A stretch of 64,000 bases of DNA from Telopea speciosissima (Eukaryota > Streptophyta > Magnoliopsida > Proteales > Proteaceae): NCBI RefSeq assembly GCF_018873765.1, contig NC_057924.1, positions 8,928,001-8,992,000 of the forward strand. The letters are read 5' to 3'. The notes below the pieces were generated by a model. That model did not search any database and had not been told where the DNA came from. It saw only the letters and a list, made by a program, of their open reading frames with translations. Positions within the stretch are counted from its first letter, which is position 1. The number at the start of each line of letters is the position of its first letter. The position numbers and the translations under genes were made by a program. This document shows, in pieces, positions 36,619-47,963 of this stretch.

Positions 36619-37728
36619 TCAACTCGTGGGCTTGTACTTCCGCAGAGCTTGAATTAAACTCGAAGCGTTTCTTGTAATCTTTTCACTTTCATCATCCAAT
36701 AATCCCAAACAAATATCTACAACCCCTTCCCTCCTAGCCTCCGAACCCACTTGTTCACTGTAAGAACAGATCGAAATCAAAGCGGCTAGGGCGTGTTGTA
36801 CGGACCGTGAAGTTCCGTTCCTTAACACTCCAACCAAAATTGGAACACAACCATCAAACCTCGCCATTTCTTCTCTGCCTTCCTTGCATTTAGCCAAGAG
36901 ACTCAGAACTTCAAAAGCCCTGTCGACTCCAGAATCAGCCATTTGGATCAAAATTGGCACCGCCCCACATTCGACGACTCTCTTCTTATTGTCGGGGAAT
37001 GAACAAAGGGCATAAAGAGCGGTGGCTGCTTCTTTCTTTTCTCTGCTGCTGCCATCTCGAAGAAGCGAAACCAGAGCTTTAATAGCAAAAGGGTAGGAAC
37101 CAATGGTGGCCTTGTTAACTTCCACCACGGCCAGACTCGTTAACATGGTGGCTGCAAGAGCCCTGCAGTTGGGAGTTCCACCCTCACTCTGCAAAACTCC
37201 AACCACACGCTGAATGGCACCCTCAGCGACCAAACCCACCTTGTTATCGTCATCTAGACTGAGATTGAGAAGGAGCGAGAGAGCGGCTTCTTGGATTTTA
37301 GGGTCATCGGAGGAGACAAAATTGAGGACAGAAGAAATGGCACCGGACTCCGTTATCCGTTGACGGAAAACAGGGTTACGTTTGGAGAGGCGATTGAGTT
37401 GGAGGAGGGAATCCAGATTGGAGTGGAGAGGAGAAGACGGGGAAGTGAGGGTGGAGATGAGGGACTGGGGTTGGGATTGGGATTGGGGTTTGGGAGGGGA
37501 AGCAAGGGTGAAGTTGGAAATGAGGCTCCTGAGGGCGTGGTTAGGGATGAGGGAAGGGTGGGGTGGGAGAGGAAGCTTGGTGATTGGGCATGTGCGGTTG
37601 CCGGAATCCAACCACCGCTGTATGGAAGGTCGATCGAAGGTGTGGCCTGACGATAGAATCACCGGGTCCGACATTATCTCCAAGGAAATCGGGCATTTGA
37701 AATCGTCTGGGAACTGGGTTGCCATCAC
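36619..37728 (-). CDS. PUB8: U-box/ARM-repeat E3 ubiquitin ligase, PUB8 type
   Basis: Single-exon gene of 369 residues, close to the length of Arabidopsis PUB8. An N-terminal U-box (about residues 7-80) has the marks FKCPISLEIMSDPVILSSGH, TFDRPSIQRWL, GNRTCPITKLPL and IPNHALRSLI. A Ser/Pro-rich linker (about 80-105) and armadillo repeats to the end follow; NPVFRQRITESGAISSVLNF, AALSLLLNLSLDD, KEAATALYALCSFPDNKKRVVE and HALAALISICSYSEQV are typical helices. U-box proteins recruit ubiquitin-loaded E2 enzymes and the ARM repeats bind substrates. The second ATG (37,725) gives the family's MAT start and is equally likely; the two differ by one Met. A GA-rich 5' UTR lies upstream (37,800-37,870). 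Confidence 0.93.
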   Translation of the reverse strand: MMATQFPDDFKCPISLEIMSDPVILSSGHTFDRPSIQRWLDSGNRTCPITKLPLPPHPSLIPNHALRSLISNFTLASPPKPQSQSQPQSLISTLTSPSSPLHSNLDSLLQLNRLSKRNPVFRQRITESGAISSVLNFVSSDDPKIQEAALSLLLNLSLDDDNKVGLVAEGAIQRVVGVLQSEGGTPNCRALAATMLTSLAVVEVNKATIGSYPFAIKALVSLLRDGSSREKKEAATALYALCSFPDNKKRVVECGAVPILIQMADSGVDRAFEVLSLLAKCKEGREEMARFDGCVPILVGVLRNGTSRSVQHALAALISICSYSEQVGSEARREGVVDICLGLLDDESEKITRNASSLIQALRKYKPTS

Positions 37729-40170
37729 ACACTCTCTCCGTGTCTCTGTCTCTGTGACCTCTATCTACTTACAGAATAAAGCAAGAGAACAAACAGGTGA
37801 AGTTAAGCAGGGGAAGAGAACAGAGAAGAGAGGAGAGACAGAGAGAAAGAGAGAAAGAGGGGTTTTGGAGGTTTTGGCGTTCACCTCCGAATCTCGTTGG
37901 TGTCGGGGTAAAATGCGGAAGCTCAGGAGAAATTGGGGCCTCGCTTGTGACATGAGGTAAAGGACATCACAGTTACAATAATGTCCTTTACCTTTGACTG
38001 AAATTTCTGGAAGTTGACGAAACTAGCCACCTAAATGAGTAAAGCCTAATTTTGAATTCCGGAAGGCTAGTCTAGAGATTTCATTGGTTTCAGTGGTCCT
38101 TTTTTCGAAGTTTCTGCGTCGTGTCGGTTACTTTATTGCAGTGTGGGGTCTCAAGTCTCAACCTGCAGGAGAAAATCGGTATGTAGACCTTTTTTTTTTT
38201 TTTTTTCCCAAAAGGGAACTCGAACGCATGCCTTTGTGGTTAAGGGCAGTTTCGGAAATCCGTAACAGAAAGGAGGTCCCTAGTTGGTGCTTAAATAAGG
38301 GTATTTTCGTCACACAGAAGTCAAACCATCATGGCTTGCGTTTGCCCATTGCACTCCGTCGCGGCATGAGGCCTGAGGGTGTTCCAAGTCAATGATATCG
38401 AATGAGATAGATTGACGAAAATGCCCTCAGTCCCTCAAAAACTTCTAAATTTGGTGAGTCATTAACAATACCACTGCTTCCCCTCAAAGCTCCAGTCCAC
38501 CTACCTTAGTGGTGGGCCTTGGGCCTTGGGCCTTGGGGTTTCGTCCTGGTGGAAATGATTCCCCTTTAGTTCGAATTTCGAGACTCTGCTTTCAGAGATG
38601 TCTCAGGTCTGAGAATCCACTCCTTTAGGTTATATAGGTGTAGTGTGTAGGCTGTACTATCTATAGTGATGATTACGATTCACGAAGCGCAAAGCCCGCT
38701 TCCAAAGTTCCAGGCTCCCAATTCCCAATTCTTGGGCTTTGGGCTTTTTTCCTCTAACAAGGCCGAGGGCCGAATTGGGGGTACTTTCGGAATAATACAA
38801 TATAGTAAATAGTGGACGATATTTATCATTAAAAGAGGAATTTATAAATCGGGGAAGGATTTGACATTTTTTTTTTTCCGGAAAGCGACGACCCCACGGG
38901 ACGAGACCCCGATGTTTCCTTTCCATGACAGTTGGCATGATAGCGATGTGTAAACGTGTAATACTCTAAAGAAAAGCCGTTTCTGTCTTGGTGGACCCCA
39001 CAGTCTGCATTACCCAGTCAGAGGGTTCCTAACCATTGGATACAATGAACCTCCTCAGACCAATTTCATTTCAGATTCTTATCAGGAACATTTGGAATAC
39101 GGAACGGAACTCTGCTAAAGGCTAGGGCTTACGTAAGAAAGAATAGAAGTGGAATTGGAATTTGGAGCTGACGAGGCGGAGACGAGAATGAAGTAAAATG
39201 ACGAGTTTGGGCCTTAGGGCTCGTCTTTTGATGCTGTGGGTACCCGTGTGCGCTGTGCGGTGCGCCGGTGCGGTCTTTGAAGACCGAAGACATGGCTAGG
39301 TTTCGTGATGGTTAGGATATCACAATCTCTTTAATGTCAAACTATATTTAATCAGAGATGTGAGTGGCTCACATGCAGAGGCATGGGGCCTGTGATCTAC
39401 CCTACTTGAATTTAGTTCGTCTCCAGGGAGCCCAGCAGCTTAGGGTGCTATCAACCGTTGGGCTATACTGTACACATCTCTAACTGTGCATTGAAATATG
39501 TGCGACACAGCTCAATCGTTGGATGACGATCTTGATCCCCCTACGTTCTGGTCTATTTTATTCTTCCTTAAAAATTTTTTTTTTAGTGTTTTTAATGTGT
39601 GTGTTCTCTGCATCTGATCAATTTGGATAAGCTTTGTTCATATAATTAATTATATGCACACGGGATATGTAATAATTTATAAGTTGATTTCAATCATGTT
39701 AATCTTATTTGTTTAATATGAATAGACTAGCAGCAATTTGGGGAATCTGGGGTTTGTCCAGAAAAAGCCAAAAAAAAGGAAGAGGAAGGTTGTATGATCT
39801 GTTATTATTTAAGGGTGTGAGTTCTTTATTACATAAATGGGCTTTGTTTCCTCCTGAATTTAAGGGAGTACAAAAGCTATTTCTAATGGGGTGGGTTTAG
39901 GGTGTTTGATTACAAAGTAATTTTCAGTTTATTAACGTGCTTGATGTATATAGTATAAGAAATTGATATTAATTTAATGAAAGTTTTCTAGGTTGTTTTC
40001 TATAAAAAAATATAAAAAAAATTAATAAGTATGTATTCATTTAATGAATTTAAAAGTATGAAAATCCATTATAATTGTTTTCTTTTCTTTTTCTTTTTTC
40101 ATAATCATAAAAAAAGATTTATTTTTTAGATTTTTTGAACTTTATTTTACTACTTGGAAAACTAAAAAAA
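37729..40170. other. Upstream region of the U-box gene and intergenic DNA
   Basis: A GA-rich leader (about 37,780-37,870) is likely 5' UTR. Farther out, GGGCCTT is repeated three times near 38,515. No gene was recognised on either strand. Long open frames antisense to the U-box gene are shadows of it. Confidence 0.5.
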
Positions 40171-40311
40171 TGGCGTATGCAGTGCCCAAGGCTCCCACCA
40201 CTACAAGGTTTAGGGAGGGCCATAATGTAGGCAACCTCACCCCTGTTTCGCAGAGAGACTGTTTCTGGATTCAAACCTGTGATCACTTGGTCACAATGGA
40301 GCAACCTTTAC
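40171..40311 (-). mobile_element. Au-type SINE
   Basis: On the minus strand: head TAAAGGTTGCTCCATTGTGACC, then B-box-like GTTTGAATCC, body GGGTGAGGTTGCCTACATTATGGCC, CCTCCCTAAACC, and a GTGGTGGGAGCCTTGGGCACTGCATACGCC tail. It closely matches the copy at 48,341-48,490. Confidence 0.75.
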
Positions 40312-41329
40312 CCCTGATCACTTGCAAAAAATTTTCATTTAAAACTTGATATGTATACAAAAAACCTAAGAGTTTACCTATTTACAAAATTTAAGTCCTA
40401 TCCAACCATGCCCACATTACAAATAAGTGACCATGGAGAGAACTTGTGGAGGAACCTTTTGCTCATATGAGAAAGACTACAAGTTTCTAAACAATTTGTG
40501 GGTTTTTTCAAAAAGTTGGATAGGTCAAATAATAATTTCACCTAATTGGAGAAATGGAATTTTTTTTTAAAGTCAATTGATCTGATCAACTACCCTTGAT
40601 GGGAACTAAGAAAATAAATGAATAAAATCATATATTAAGTAAAAAAAAAAAAGCATATTCTAAAGTACCAAGTCATTAGTACTTAAAACAATAGTAAAGT
40701 CAATAGGTTTAGTTAAAGAATTGAACATAAAGCCCCCCCCCCCCCCCCCCCCGCCCCCTACTTTTTTTATTTTTTATTTTAATAAAAACTTTTGGTAAGG
40801 TTGGCTCTTTGTGTAGTTACCCATCTAAGTAAAAGGAAATGACCAATTAGGCAAATCAAAATGGGACAATGAAGTTTTTGGTATGCCCACAAGGAAGCCT
40901 TTTTGCATTAAAGACAACAATACCTAAGTTTACCAGAAAAAAAAAAAAGTCTAAGGACAAGATTTAAATCTTAGTATTTGTCATCAAACCATGAGAGAAA
41001 ATTTCATTATATAGTCGTTATATGCTTCTACACCTTTTGAAAGGAATATCTATTAGTAAAATAGGTGAGGAATCACAAGAAAATGCCCATTTCAAGGGTT
41101 TCTTAGTTTCTATTTTATGTGGTAGTCAAAAGAATGCCATTGTTTTCTTTGTTTACTACCATTACATTTTGACTGCAATTAGGCTTCTTGATATAGACTT
41201 ACCATGAATTTCAAAATATTGGACAATTGCATTCAAGTGCCATAAACATGATTTCAAACCTAGAAAATTTACTTTCATACAGATAAACAATATAATTCAA
41301 CTCATACTACTTTGGATATACATAACAAT
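40312..41329. other. Intergenic, no gene seen
   Basis: AT-rich sequence with a run of about 20 C at 40,733-40,752. Nothing gene-like. Confidence 0.6.
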
Positions 41330-41526
41330 ATAGAATAAGGATCGAAGTTCTTTGTGGGGGAGTGTGGCTTTGGTGAGTGCGAGGCTAATGAGAGCACGTG
41401 TATTGCCATTATGGAGATTGGGATTTCCACCTTTCATGGAGGCGGGTGATCATTTCGCCCCCCTTCCCCCTCTGTGTCTGGGTTGGGGGTATACCTCGCC
41501 ACAGAGAAGTTTTCTCCATAGAATAA
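41330..41526. mobile_element. Hairpin-family MITE with perfect 9-bp target duplication (copy 4)
   Basis: The element at 41,339-41,517 has the end words GAAGTTCTTTGTGG at the left and CCACAGAGAAGTTTTCTCC at the right, with TTTCATGGAGGCGGGTGATCATTTCGCCC in the centre. It is flanked by identical ATAGAATAA at 41,330-41,338 and 41,518-41,526. Confidence 0.8.
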
Positions 41527-42632
41527 TCATGAAACATAAGAAAGATCCATCATTTATTGAAAAAAAAAAGGGAAGATCTACCATGCCCTGACTTCCCAAT
41601 GGTCTAATTAAATCATTTTTTGACAATAATAACCAGACCACTTGATTTGATTGTTTAATATTTTGGTACTTGCAACAATTTGAATTACTGTATGAAAGTG
41701 GTGTCAATATTTTCACACAATACTAGTAACATAGAAGACATCTCTATTTTTTCCTTTCGGATGTTTAGAATCACCACTATTTTGTTTTGAGATCGTTTTA
41801 ACCATCAAATGAAATGTGAATCACCAACCGTCCTCTCTATGAAGCAAGGATTACTCCTTGTTCTATTGGTGTTTCAAAATTTTTTTTCTTCTCCATATTA
41901 CCATTTCTCTAGAATCTACATACTTACATGATTCCCAAACTATGATGACTTTACAAAATGTAAAAGCTATAGATTCTTTTCTTATCATGCCTAACCTTCC
42001 GTCCAATGCCTAATTTAAGCATATAATTAGGCAAATGATCAATTCAAACCATCTTTTACATATCCAATGGTCAAAATTACCACATCAATTTCCAACAATA
42101 ATTCGGAGCCCAAGACCTTAATAAAATCTAGCCTTTACAAGGCAAACCACCAGCATTCCACAATACTATAATACCTCTTAAGATCCTGATAATGAACAAC
42201 TAATCGAAAACAACTTTTGGAACTATCCAATTGCACAAAAAGGAAAAGGACTATGTAACTTGTGGCCCATTTTGATCAAGATCGAAGCTATTAAATCTGC
42301 AACGTAATATTGATCACTACTGCTGCAATCAATCTCTGCTGGATCCATTATAACCACCAGAACCAAAATCTTATAGTCAATTTTGACTCCATTTTTCCCT
42401 TCTGATGCTCGTTAATGTCATTACAACTAATTACCTTCTTCTAATAAGAGGTTAGTAAGATACTCGGTGAGAGCTGATCATTTTTTTCTGAGTAGAGTAG
42501 AAACTCTTCCTTGAACCTGAAAGCGTTCTGGATTTTCCATCCTCACTCCGAGGCCTATCTTGGATCTCTGTTTCCTCCTCTATCCTTATGTTTATTACCT
42601 ATTACTTTGTTGAGAATTAAGAGGTATTGAGA
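41527..42632. other. Intergenic, no gene seen
   Basis: AT-rich sequence without recognisable coding or repeat structure. Confidence 0.55.
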
Positions 42633-43010
42633 TGTTGGGAGTTATAGAGGTATAGTCTCACTTTGGTTATCTGAAACCTTAGATGTAACTTAATATACCC
42701 TTGAGTCATCTCTACCTAATGCTTTAAGGTTTTGGGTTAGATCCTCCATTGATATTTAATGAATTTTCTCACTTTAGTTAATATAGTGTCAGAACTAGGT
42801 CCATTTATGTTTTTCCATATGTATGCCAATGTTTTATTAGGCCGGCCTACACATGAGAGGTGTTAGAATTATAGAGATATATATAGTCCCACATCATTTA
42901 TCTAGACCTTGGATATGTCTTTTTTTGATGGGGACCTTTGGACATTTCTTAATATATCTTTAAGTCATCTCCACTTAATGCTGTCAAAGTTGTATTAACA
43001 TTTAACATAA
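42633..43010 (+). mobile_element. Small LTR (TRIM-like) element
   Basis: Two related segments of about 150 bases (42,633-42,783 and 42,861 to about 43,007) both start TGTT.GA.TTATAGAG. Both carry AGTC(C/T)CAC, TTATCT, ACCTT.GAT and AAGTCATCTCNAC(C/T)TAATGCT, and both end near TTAA(C/T)ATA. The first is followed by TAGTGTCAGAACTAGGTCC, a decayed initiator-tRNA primer site. The interior is only about 80 bases. The second copy has a 25-base insertion. Coordinates are approximate. Confidence 0.5.
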
Positions 43011-43170
43011 CTCACTTAAGAGTAAAATGCAAGCTTGGGTTTCCTACTCTTTTCCATGTTAATTAATGCAATGCGAGATTTTTTTGTTTCTCTTAATGGG
43101 ATGGGGACGATGTCAAATGGGTTAGCTAGGAATGGTGGAAAATATTCTTATGAATATCCTCAGTCCCAAG

Positions 43171-43376
43171 TGTGGCCGAGCGTCTGGCTCGTCTTCAATG
43201 AGGAGATAGCCCAATGAGGCATCCAACGTCTGGGCTGGTTAAACGCATGTTGAGATACATGCAGACAGACATCCCGGCACACACCCAGTCAGCCTAGCCG
43301 ATGGATGCTCATTGGGCACTCATTAGGCACGCTACTCATTGGAGAGGAGCCAGATCCCAGTGGTGCCAGAAGCCCC
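43171..43376. mobile_element. Foldback MITE, eroded
   Basis: The left part GCGTCTGGCTCGTC..GGCATCCAACG pairs with TGGATGCTCATTGGGCAC.. and the right end TTGGAGAGGAGCCAGATCCC. It is the same family as the elements at 26,042 and 49,335. The matching flank in the paralogous segment (near 47,430) lacks it, so it inserted after the local duplication. Confidence 0.5.
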
Positions 43377-44230
43377 ATGTACAGCGTATGACAATTTTAT
43401 AATTGAAATTGGAAAGGGGGAAAAATGTTGGAAGAAAGAAGAAGCAAATGAAATGAATATACCTGAAGGATCCCCTGTTCATAGGGTAAGCATCAATGTG
43501 CTAATGCTGTAGCATCTCTTTTTATTTTCTCCTTTACTCTTCTCTCCATAACAATGACAGCATAATAAGCCCAAGTAAATAATAAATGTTGGAACAGGGG
43601 ATATGCAGTGTTACTGTTTCCATCATAATGAGAAAGTTATCTCCTGTTGAAGAGCTTCATCTAACCACCTCTCCAAGTTGGCCATCAAATAGGGATTCAA
43701 TCTAAACATGAAGAACACAAAACTCCATCACCATCAAGTCACCCTTCCTCACCAAACTCACCAAACTCATCACCAATGAACAAAGCAAAAGAGGTTCTAC
43801 CACAGTAGTTGTCAGTTCATTTATAGAGCAAGATCCTGCCTCTCTAGAAGATGAATCTCAGCCCCCCTTGAGAGGTTTTTTCATAATAAGAGCAGGTTGG
43901 TTAGGCGTAGGCATCAGTGTTTCATTCTCCAACATGAAAATAACACTTGACATGGTTGGCCTATCTGATGTACTTTCTTGTACACACATCAACCCAACTT
44001 GGATGCACCTCGAAACTTCATGAGCAGGATAGGAATCATCCATTGATGAATCAATTATCTCCAATGCTTGACATTCTGTCCACAAGCCCCACACCTGAAA
44101 TTGTTCCATACAGTAATCATCTGAACATAAGGAATGAGAACTGAAATTATTTGCAGCAAGATTGTAAATAAACAAAATAATTACTTGTTCTATTAATCTC
44201 AAAGAAAGATTTTCTTCATGAAAATATAAA

Positions 44231-44310
44231 CTGTTATTCTTACCACTAATAATCTCCAATAATACAAAAACTGTTATTCTTACCACTAGTAATCTCCAAT
44301 AATACAACCC
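44231..44310. repeat. 40-base tandem duplication in exon 6 of pseudogene A
   Basis: 44,231-44,270 and 44,271-44,310 are two copies of a unit beginning CTGTTATTCTTACCACTA, differing at only a few bases. The intact gene B has one copy. Forty bases is not a multiple of three, so it breaks the frame just after the kinase SDVFSFGV segment. Confidence 0.92.
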
Positions 44311-44446
44311 CAAAGCTAAATACATCCGACTTTATTGAGAAAAGCCCATGCTTTGCATACTCCGGCGACATATAACCACTACAACAACAAAAACAGAGAA
44401 GCTAATTAGGCCAATAGAAATAAGATAATGTTTTGTGAGTGTGTCG

Positions 44447-44850
44447 TGTTAGAAAAACAACGCAGAAGAAAACAAAGGCAAAGAGAAAGCACACACACAA
44501 GACACAGATTTTTATGTGGTTCACCCCCAAGAAGGTAGGCTACATCCGTGGCATAGCGATAGTCCTAGATCCACTATTTTTGTGAAGAAAATACAAAACC
44601 TGCTCTCTCACAACTCTCACAACTTTCACATCTCTCAAGTTTGAGAGCTAGGGTTTTTGAAAACCTAATTCTGGAAAGAACATCTTTGTTGAGTTGGCCT
44701 TTGGACACTGACGTAGAGTAGTCAATTCAAGTGCTGCAATCCTTCGAAGAACCTGCACTTGTGGGAAACCCTAAACCCTCTTGGGTGTATTTGATGAAAC
44801 CTATATATTGCTTATTATATGGTCTGGGGATCCAAAAATTTTGTCGGGCT
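44447..44850 (-). mobile_element. LTR-like insertion in pseudogene A intron
   Basis: From TGTTAGAAAAACAACGC at 44,447 the sequence (CACAAGACACAGATTTTTATGTGG, then GGTAGGCTACATCCGTGGC) has the look of an antisense copia LTR. It has no counterpart in the matching intron of gene B. Similar stretches lie at 10,200-10,470 and around 57,900-58,020. The right border is uncertain and no target duplication could be confirmed. Confidence 0.35.
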
Positions 44851-44982
44851 TTCCTCATTGTCACCAGTTATTTCAAGTTTCACTTGACTGTAGGAGCTGT
44901 AAAACTCAACACAACTCTGCTTCTCTTTTGATAGGTTCCTCTCAATAGTGGGCTTGAGGAAAGGTGTATAGGATCCAAATTT

Positions 44983-45259
44983 GGTTGAAACCATGGTTCT
45001 AAGTATCGGTATTGTATCGACCGTATTGGGCGATACGTACCAGTTTTGCTAGTCACCGATATCGATACTGTGCCATTACCGTATCAATAGCACAGTACGG
45101 CCAAGGGGTAAAATGATTAGAAAACTTGTTTTTTTAAGGAAATTAAGGGGTAATTTTGTTCGATACAGCTGATCCAGGTCGATACTGTATCGGTATCATA
45201 TCGGTTTTGCATGTTGCTGATACCCGTTCCGATACATGCACTAAAACCATGGTTGAAAC
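44983..45259. mobile_element. Mutator-like MITE with perfect 9-bp target duplication
   Basis: The element at 44,992-45,250 (259 bases) begins CATGGTTCTAAGTATCGG and ends CCGATACATGCACTAAAACCAT, an inverted pair. It is flanked by GGTTGAAAC at 44,983-44,991 and 45,251-45,259. The paralogous intron in gene B reads straight through (TTTGGTAGAAACTCATTTGAG near 49,280), an empty site that confirms both borders. Confidence 0.88.
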
Positions 45260-45554
45260 TCACTTGAGCGGGGTTAGGTACAGACAAGAGAAAACTAACA
45301 ACTGCATAGTTCCTGAACTGGGCTTGTCTTTTTTGTTTTTTTTCCCTTAGCCCCTGTTTGTTTTATTGTATAATTTTCCATGAGTATTTTCATCTATGTA
45401 TTTTTTTTTTTTTCCTATTTTTTCAATGCCTTTCCTGCATTTGTTAGATACAAATAGTTGAAAACCCTATTTTACAAAAATATTATCCTTTTCCATCATT
45501 TTACATGAAAACAAACTTATCCTTACGAAAAAGAAGGAAGGATAGAAAAGCTTA

Positions 45555-45728
<174 letters not shown>

Positions 45729-46979
45729 TCAAGCAATTCCAACTATGATTTCAAATCGTTTTCTCCAATCAAGTAATGCCCTCTTACTTTCATCTGTACA
45801 AAGTATTGCAGGAAATAAGTACAAATCGAATTTTGACCATACTAAGAAGAAAGAAATTAAAAGAGAATTTTCAGGCAAAGCATACCGAAAATGAAAGAGT
45901 CCAAGCTTTTGTTGGGCATGTACTCATAGATTAGCATCTTTTCTTCTTCATGGACACAACAAGCTAGAAGCCTAACCAAATTTCTATGCTGAAGTTTGGC
46001 TATCAGTAGAACTTCATTTTTAAACTCTTCCGTTCCTTGTCCTGAATTCTTGGATAGTCTTTTGACAGCAATCTCCTTTCTGTTGAACAGCTGATCATGG
46101 AAATTGAGATCAAACCAATGACCCGTTCAATCTGTAACCGATTCTATTGATACAAATTGATCTTAGAAATATAAAATTGATGATGCATGGGAAGAGAACC
46201 CACCTTACCTTGTAGACAACACCAAAACCGCCTTCTCCAAGCTTGTTATTGGGAGAGAAATTGTTCGTGGCAGCTGCAACAACATCTAGTTCAATGAAAG
46301 GTAATTCTGATTTCGTTTCATTGTCTTCAAGCTCATTGATTGAAGAAAAGTTTTTATATCTTCTTGAACTAGTTTTGAAATAAAAAAATGAACCCGCCAA
46401 GCGTTCGTCATCGCTTGTCAATTGAGCCTAAACAAGTATAGTTAACATTATTAGAAGTTGCTTGATACTGTGGTTTGATACTGTGCTTGATCGTTGTAAG
46501 GATTTTTAAATGTAGAAATTGCAATGCCACGAAGACGATGAACTTTAAAGATGGAAGGAACAATGAATTGATGTATACAGACCTGGCTCCACTGCATCCA
46601 CACGAAATCATATATTCTTAACCATAAGTTCGATTTTTAGGAGCAATTAGTGTCGTTGAAAAGGTCAGGTCGTATAGTATTCAAAGGTAAACTGATTGGG
46701 TAAATTGTTACCCAAAAAAAAAATAAAAAAATAATTGGGTAAATATTTGACAAAAAAAATATTCAAAAGTAATTGTCTTAAGTATAGGGTCCAACTGATA
46801 GAAATTTACAAAAAGTAGTAGTTAAATCAAACCATTTTTGCACCATTTTCTAGGACATGATTAGTGATGATAAAACACATTGATTTATGAAGTTTGGGAA
46901 CAAAATGGAAAGAATGTGAGTTTGCACATAAGGGCAAATTGGTCATTTTAACCAGGACAACTCTTAATTTTTCTTGATT

Positions 46980-47330
46980 GAGATTTCCAATGAGATTCTA
47001 GGACGATCCTAAAATCCTCAAGATGACAAAATTTGATGTCCACAACCATCTCCACTTAATTCCTTTTTGGGATAGATTCCAATGGTAATTTGTGGGTTTT
47101 CTCATTTTATTTAACATAGTAATAGAACTATGTCCGTTTGTATCTTTCCACTTGTACAACAACATCTCATTCCATCTATATAAGAGGAGATGTTATGTTG
47201 TAGAAGTATGATCCCCACATTGCTTATCTGCGACCTTGAATGTATCTTAATATATCCTCAAGTCATCTCCACCTAATGCCATAATGTTTTAGGTTGGACC
47301 TCTCAACTAGTATTTTGTAGGTCTCCCTAT
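46980..47330 (+). mobile_element. Second TRIM-like copy, paralogous to 42,633-43,010
   Basis: ATTTAACATAGTAATAGAACTATGTCCG at about 47,112 is an LTR end plus decayed primer site, as in the other copy. About 80 bases on, TGTTATGTTGTAGAAGTATGATCCCCACATTGCTTATCTG starts the second LTR. The flanks beyond also match (AATG.TGGAAAAATNTTCTTAT), so this copy probably arose with the receptor-kinase segment rather than by a new insertion. Confidence 0.45.
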
Positions 47331-47963
47331 TTTTTCCCCATGTTTATTAATACAATGTGAGATTTTTTTTGGGGGCTTTGGAGGGGGGGGGGGGTATGTC
47401 AATTCAAATATGTTAGCAAGGAATGATGAAAAATTTTCTTATCATAATTGAAAGTAGAAAGGGGGAAAAATGTTGGAAGCAAGAAGCAAATGGAATGAAT
47501 ACATCTAAGGGTCCCCTATTAAAGGGGTAAGCATCAATTTGCATATGCTATAGCATGTTTTTCTTTTCAACTCTCCTCTCCTCTCAATGACAAGGATAAA
47601 GAGCACAAGTAAGTAATACATGTTGGAACTCAAAACTCAAGCTGATTAAGAACACCATCAGCTCAGCAGCTCGTAATCAGTGAAGCCCTGCAGATCCACC
47701 ATTGTCAGCAGGGCTACAATCACAGCGTATTGGATGACTCTATCCATCTGTATCCCAAGGCTTAACCTGCGCGTTTCCCTCCATTAGTTAATTCTCTAAA
47801 AATGGTAAGTTCAACCACTAGTAAAAGAAATGGCTAAGCAAGCTCGATCAGAAGGGGCTATGCAGTAGTCCTACTATATATAAGAAACATTTGCTAGATG
47901 AAATTTAAAATTTCACAATCAGGGGAAGGCAAACAACCTGTTATAGAGAATATATTTGCTACT

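Noticed and set aside
37382-37960. 192-codon open frame antisense to the U-box gene
   Set aside because: It mirrors the codon bias of the U-box exon and its GA-rich leader, is rich in Gly/Glu/Arg repeats and has no domain.
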